DNA of 64,000 nucleotides from Symsagittifera roscoffensis. Taxonomy: Eukaryota; Xenacoelomorpha; Acoela; Convolutidae. Position 1 is the first letter of the stretch. Every line of letters begins with the position of its first letter. This document shows, in pieces, positions 51,601-57,600 of the stretch. The position numbers and the translations under genes were made by a program. Under the pieces are notes generated by a model. The model saw only the letters and a program-made list of their open reading frames with translations, was not told the origin of the DNA and made no database searches. Location of the stretch: positions 33,034,141-33,098,140 of the forward strand of contig NC_087071.1 in the NCBI RefSeq assembly GCF_963678635.1, read 5' to 3'.

Positions 51601-54600
51601 GAGTAAACTTTGAAGCCTTAAAACAAGTTCAAAAGTCAATCGATCTTGTTTACGTGACATTGAAACGACAGAATAAGCTTGGAAACGGTATTATAGAAAC
51701 GGGTTTAAACTTGGATGATGTGCGAAAACATTTGTGTTCTGCATTGATTTCTGGGTTCTTCCATAATATTGTGGAGTTGCATGACAAAGATCTGATAAAA
51801 GCCGGTTATTCTTTGCTAACTCCATCAAGTATTAATCGAAAATATTGCGAGACCCCGCCTGGAATAGATTCTCCTACCAGTGAAAATCACAGGCATTTAC
51901 TGAAAGTTTTCCTATCGGACGAATCAGCAGTTTTTAAACATGGCGACGTTGTGAGAAACACGTACTTGATATTTACTGATCTCTTTAAAACTTACCCAGG
52001 ACCGGTTTATATGCAACAAGCTTGTCGAATTAGCGATGAAATGATTATGCAGCATTCAAATAAGCGATGGCAAGACACTTGTGACATGGTCAAAAAAGCT
52101 GAAGATACTTCAGAATTATGTCTAAAGTCTTTTGTTGATAAATATCGTGAAGAGTTCATAAGTCCTAGGGTTTTGGGTTCCTTGCTGAAAAGTAAGCCTT
52201 CAGGTTTTTACATGAAAGAACTTGAGATAAATTCAGGGGCGGTGGTTCAATTTCTCTTCGAAGCCGGACAAATTCGGCTCTATGGATCATCTTGTGAAGT
52301 TAAGGGGCTGCTCACTAAATCGTCTTTAAAATCAGATATTCTATCCAAGAAAGCAGAAATTAAAGCAAAAGACGCCTTGATGTTTTATCCGGCTTACAGA
52401 AACGAAATTTGCAAATTCAAAACGGGACTGAAGCTCGATTTTAAAGAAGTAAGGCTTCTAAGAGCAACTTTTGTCGGAGGTTGGGATGAAAATGTTACTG
52501 TCATAGTTCGAAACATAAGTCCTGAAATTCGATCAAAATTAAAAGCAGCAATTCAAGATTTGAAGAAATATTGTTCGGACGAAGAAACATTGAAAAGTTG
52601 GAGTTCTGTTACTGTTGAAAACGAATACGAGGATAAATCGAAATCGCGTTGCTGCAAAATAAGGTTCACGGCTCAAAATGTTGCATCTTTTGTAACAAGT
52701 AATTTCAAAAAAATTCATAGTATGTCAACGGAATATAGCATGTTTGTAAATGCTAGAGCTTTCATGTCTAATGTCAGGGAAGTTCAAGTTATCGAGACTA
52801 AAATTTACCCCTCAGTACAAAAATTAGTCGATGAAAATTACCCGCAAGTCAAAGTCAAGACATTGAAAGATCGATTTGTGTTTTCGCCGATTGGAAAAAC
52901 AGATTCGGAGATTGTTGATAAGTTAGTTGAAGATCTTAAAGAAAATGAAACGTTTGAAAGTTTAAGTTGGCATATTCCTGGAGTCGATGAAATAAACAAG
53001 AAAAATAAAAAATGGATGAGAGAATTTATATCCGATTTCGCGAAAAGGTTCCAAAAATCATTTAGCGTCAAATTGGTTCTCTGCTATTCAAAGCCGCCGA
53101 CGCTGGAAGTTTATGGCGATAGTAAAGACGAAGTTTTATCAAAAATCAAGAAAATAGTTCCAGATTTTCTTGCGGCCAAATTAAAAAGCGAAAAACCTTC
53201 GGATCAAACTAAAGTTTTAATTCGGTTGCAGAGAAAAGAAATGGTTGCTCTTTACTACGCAATCGAAGAATTTGAAGAAAAATTCCGCCACGTTTCAATT
53301 TCGATTACAACTACACCACAAGAAGACGATTTGACTTTACCAGAAGTCGAATTGATAACCACTGAAAATTCGAAAAGAGATTTAGTACGAGCCGAAAAGT
53401 TTGTGTGGGAGATTGTAAAACGAAAAATAGAAGCAGCAAATTCTCCTAAAAGCATTTTGTTTGAAAACCGATGTCGCAAATGTCTGAAAAAAGTTTTGGT
53501 CTGGAAACCAAAAAACAAAAAAGATTACCATACTCATTCTGCCGATGAATTTTCAGATCTTTCGAACTCGATTCAAGTTAACCGCTTAGCTTTATGCGGT
53601 TGCACGTTTTGCTTTAAATGTCTAAGTATCATAGTTGATGAACAAATAAGCTCGGAGGCGTTTTTCAGCGATGGCTTGAAATGCCCAGGAATGAGCTTAT
53701 TTGAAGAAAATAAAATTTGCGGCCATCAAATTCTCAATTATGACTTGAAAGATAACTTCTCAGCTCACGACGAACTTGACAACATTTTGGAAAAAGCATT
53801 TTTAGGTTACGTGAAACAGTGGGTTCGCGTGGGAACCATCGAGACTTCGATTGCAATCGAGCGATGTCCAAAGTGTCAATTTATTCTGACCAGAGCTAAA
53901 TCTGAAGTGGGTGTGTTTAAATGCCCCAGTTGTCAGCACAAGTTTTGTTCAAAGTGCGCTTCAATGGTCCGAAACCAGAACGATTATGATCATCATAGCC
54001 GAAAACTCTGCACTGAAGAGAAAAGTTTGCTTGCAATATAAAAAAAATCAATCTATCATTTCCTAAATCCTTCTATCAAGTTGTTTTCAAATTGCCAAAC
54101 TGTTGTACAATTCGTTCATTTCTGTTCCGACTTTCGTAACGAAAGTAACTGAATATTTAATTAAGAATATTGTTGTGCTCGGAGTGGTTTTTTTTCTTCA
54201 GACAAATTTCTGATTTTAAAACTAAAGAGTTTTTGACGGAATTTTTCTATATCAGCCAAAAAGTATTGTTGTGTTGAGCTCAAATTTGAAAAGATATTTT
54301 ACCTGTGATTATTTTTCATAAATTTATGAGGGTTTAAAGTTAGCAAATATGGCTAATTTGGGACAATTATTGCGCGATATATTTCGCGCTATTCACGCGT
54401 AGGCGGAGGTTGAATTCGTATAATTCGTTCCAAATTGGTTAAAACAGGCTAATTGTCATAGTTTCTACGCTACTAGGAGCGAAATCTATTATTTTGTTTT
54501 TTATATGGCGTGTGGGGTGACGATTTAAAAAATCTTTCTTTAAAACTCATAATTTTTTTTTAAAGCGAACACTCTCCAAAGACATTAAAAGACAGTCGGA

Positions 54601-57600
54601 ACATTCAGGGCTCCGCCCTGTCACGAGCAATTTTGTTTTGTAAAGAGTCGTCTTTGTGTTCAATCAATTCAGTTTAAAAGAAAACGTTTTTTCTTAAGAT
54701 GCCAAGTTATAAAAAACATATCGTTTCCGCAAATTTTAACTTCGCCAGATAAAAGCTTGCGATGGTATCCAGTGCCATAAAATTTGATAGAAATATTTTT
54801 TTACTATTTGAAGTCTGAGAAATCAACCCCGCACTAGAGTTTCATGGATAATAATTTATCTTCTTATATAAAAAATGAAACTCCGAATGCGCTGTGGACG
54901 CAATGTTTAACTGAACGCAATGCTTAGGAGTTATCAGGAGACAATTTTTAAAAGGCTATGGAGCGTTAAATTTCAGAAGCATTCACCGCAACCATCAGAA
55001 GAAGATGAACTCGTTCCAGCTTCAAGGCTAGACAGTACATGTCCAACTTTTTTCCCAAAATTTTGTGTCAATTCTGTCTGTCAAAAACAGCAACCTCTAC
55101 GCTAAGAAAAAAAATTTTGCGAACTGATTCGGTCTATGAAGTAAATGAATTATTTCAACGTTTCATAGCTTAAAAGCTTGCATAGAAAAACTGAAAATGT
55201 TTGCAAACCGATTCAGTCCAAGGAGTAATTTGAAAATTTTCACAGCTTTTAAAGCTCGCCCGTAAAAACAAATTTTCACAAACCGATTCACTGTATGAAA
55301 TAACTTTAAATAATTCAAAGTTTCATAGCTTTAAAAGCTTGCTTAGAAAAACTGACGTTTTTCTGCTGGCGACTCTTTTAATGAAATAACTTGAACTATT
55401 TCAAAATTTCTAGCCTAAAAAGCTTGCGTAGAAAAACCTAAATTTTTCGCGAGCTGATTCAATTTATGAAATAACCTAAAATATTTTGAAGTTTCATAGC
55501 TTTGAACCTTGCTTAGAAAAACCTAAACTTTTTGCAAACCAATCCAGTCTATGAAATAAATGAAAATATTTCACAGTTTCATAGCTTTCAAATTTTTATT
55601 TTCTATAGGCACAATTAAAGGCAATTTTGTTTTCACTTTACGTAAGTTTGCATAAAAATTGCACGTCTTGAAAAAAAACGTAAGTGGAAGAAAATTCATT
55701 ATAATTTATTTTAAATAGGTTATAGTTTATAATTCATTGCAAATTGATAAAACAATGGATTAAAATCAATTTTTATTTCCATTTTGTTGTCTGAGGGCGA
55801 TATGGGAATAGATTACAATTCTCTAAACAGCAAAAATTTATTATAATTGATTTTTTTGATTGAATATTATGCGAGACTGTATTCCGAATACCCATAAAAT
55901 CAATTTTGACACTCAAAAACAAGCTTATTGTAACATAGGCTCTCTTTAGCTCTGATTCTAGCTAGGTTTCGATTCAAATGCATATCTTTTAAATTGTATG
56001 GAATAGGTTTTTGTAAAATTTGAAAAAGTTGAATCATTAAGCCAAATGTATACCAGGCTGCTCGTATCAGGGCAAAGTCTTGATTGTTACCACCGCATTT
56101 CAAGGTCTATGAAGTAGTCTTCGCCTTTAAAAATGGATGACATTTCAAAAAATGTTCAAAAAAATTAAATGGTTTTTGGGTTTTTTTTTAAATCATCACC
56201 CCAAACGCTATTTAAAGTATGAAATATTTCACTTTTAGATATTTAGCTTTAAGCAAACTATAAAATAGGCCGAATAGTTCGCCTCAATTCAATTATCAAT
56301 TTCTAAGACGGGTTAAATATCCGCTTGCACGTTATTAGCACGAATTATATCACTTATCGATAGTACCAACTTGGCAATCTTTAAAACCCATTATTTTGAA
56401 CACAAAAATGATCACAAGAGAAATATTTTTAGGATAACAATACATTTCGAATGATTTTTGCAAATGCCGGCAAAAATTGCAAATTGAAAAGTCAAAACTT
56501 GCGTAGAGAAAAGAAAGCCACCCCGGGCACAAACATTCCGTCGTATTCTTCAAAAGTCGAAACAAAATTTTTTCACTAAAATATCGAAAAGTTTTGTGGA
56601 TATTTCATCCTAATACAAAATCCCAATTATTGAAATATCAATTAAGTCTAGTAGCGCAATAGTTAGATCTACTAGAGCTATTCTTCATTTTGTTAGAACA
56701 GTTTTGAGCTCCAATTAAATTGAAGCAGGGGTGTTGAGAACTACAGCTAACTAACTGCATTGAGAATTATTAAACTAACTAAATTTTAAAATAACTTGTT
56801 AGTCAAACCAACTAACTAATAACAAAAACTGTTCACCGGAAGACTCCCGAATTGGGAAATCTAGGATCGCATCGAACATTCCTATAGAGTTATAACAAAG
56901 CGCTCGAGTTGCAAAAAACGTTTTTTGAAAAAAAAAATCACTGTAGTATAATGATTCTTACTTATAGACTTAAAACTGCTTAAATGAGGTAGAAACTACG
57001 TTTCTTACTCTATAGTTTTGGAATCGACGCTACACGAAAGACTTTGAGAAACTGGTTTCGTTATCAGGTTTAGAGAAAATCTTTTTTTTTTTTCTTCGAG
57101 GCTACGGTTTTTTCTGCATCCAATATGTTTCAAACCTTCCTTTCAATTCAGAAATTTAACGGATCTACTAAACAATTGTTCTTTTTTTTGGTATGTACTA
57201 AAATTATCCCTATAAAAAGCAGTAAAAAAGCACTATAGCGTTGTTTTTTAATTTCTAGTTTTGCTGCAATATGATTGGTAAAAAATTCGCCAATTTAACT
57301 TACCTAAAAACTGCTCCTCCCACAAAGCTTGAAGGGAGGTTAAAAGGCTTCAATTTTTCTGAGCTGAATCTTCTGACAGCTTACGCCTACGATTGGGTTA
57401 AAAAGCGAACACCAATTAGTAACACAAAAAATTTTACGTCAAATGATTGCTGTTAACCGCATCAACTCTATTTTATGCTTCTTAGCAGATAATTTTCAGA
57501 TTTTCTGACTTTCTGGTTTTCTTTATTAGGTTATGATATTGTTAAATTGCAAAAAAATTTTTCAACGACCGTTCACTGAGATACTAGAATAAAAACTGCA

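Noticed and set aside
46548-54134. 12-bp direct repeat TGTTCCGACTTT near both ends of the RdRP-helicase gene (46548-46559 and 54123-54134), possibly a target duplication or element ends
   Set aside because: GTTCCGAC is also part of the dispersed repeat family terminus, one copy overlaps the first possible start codon, and no TIRs or other mobile-element features bracket the gene.
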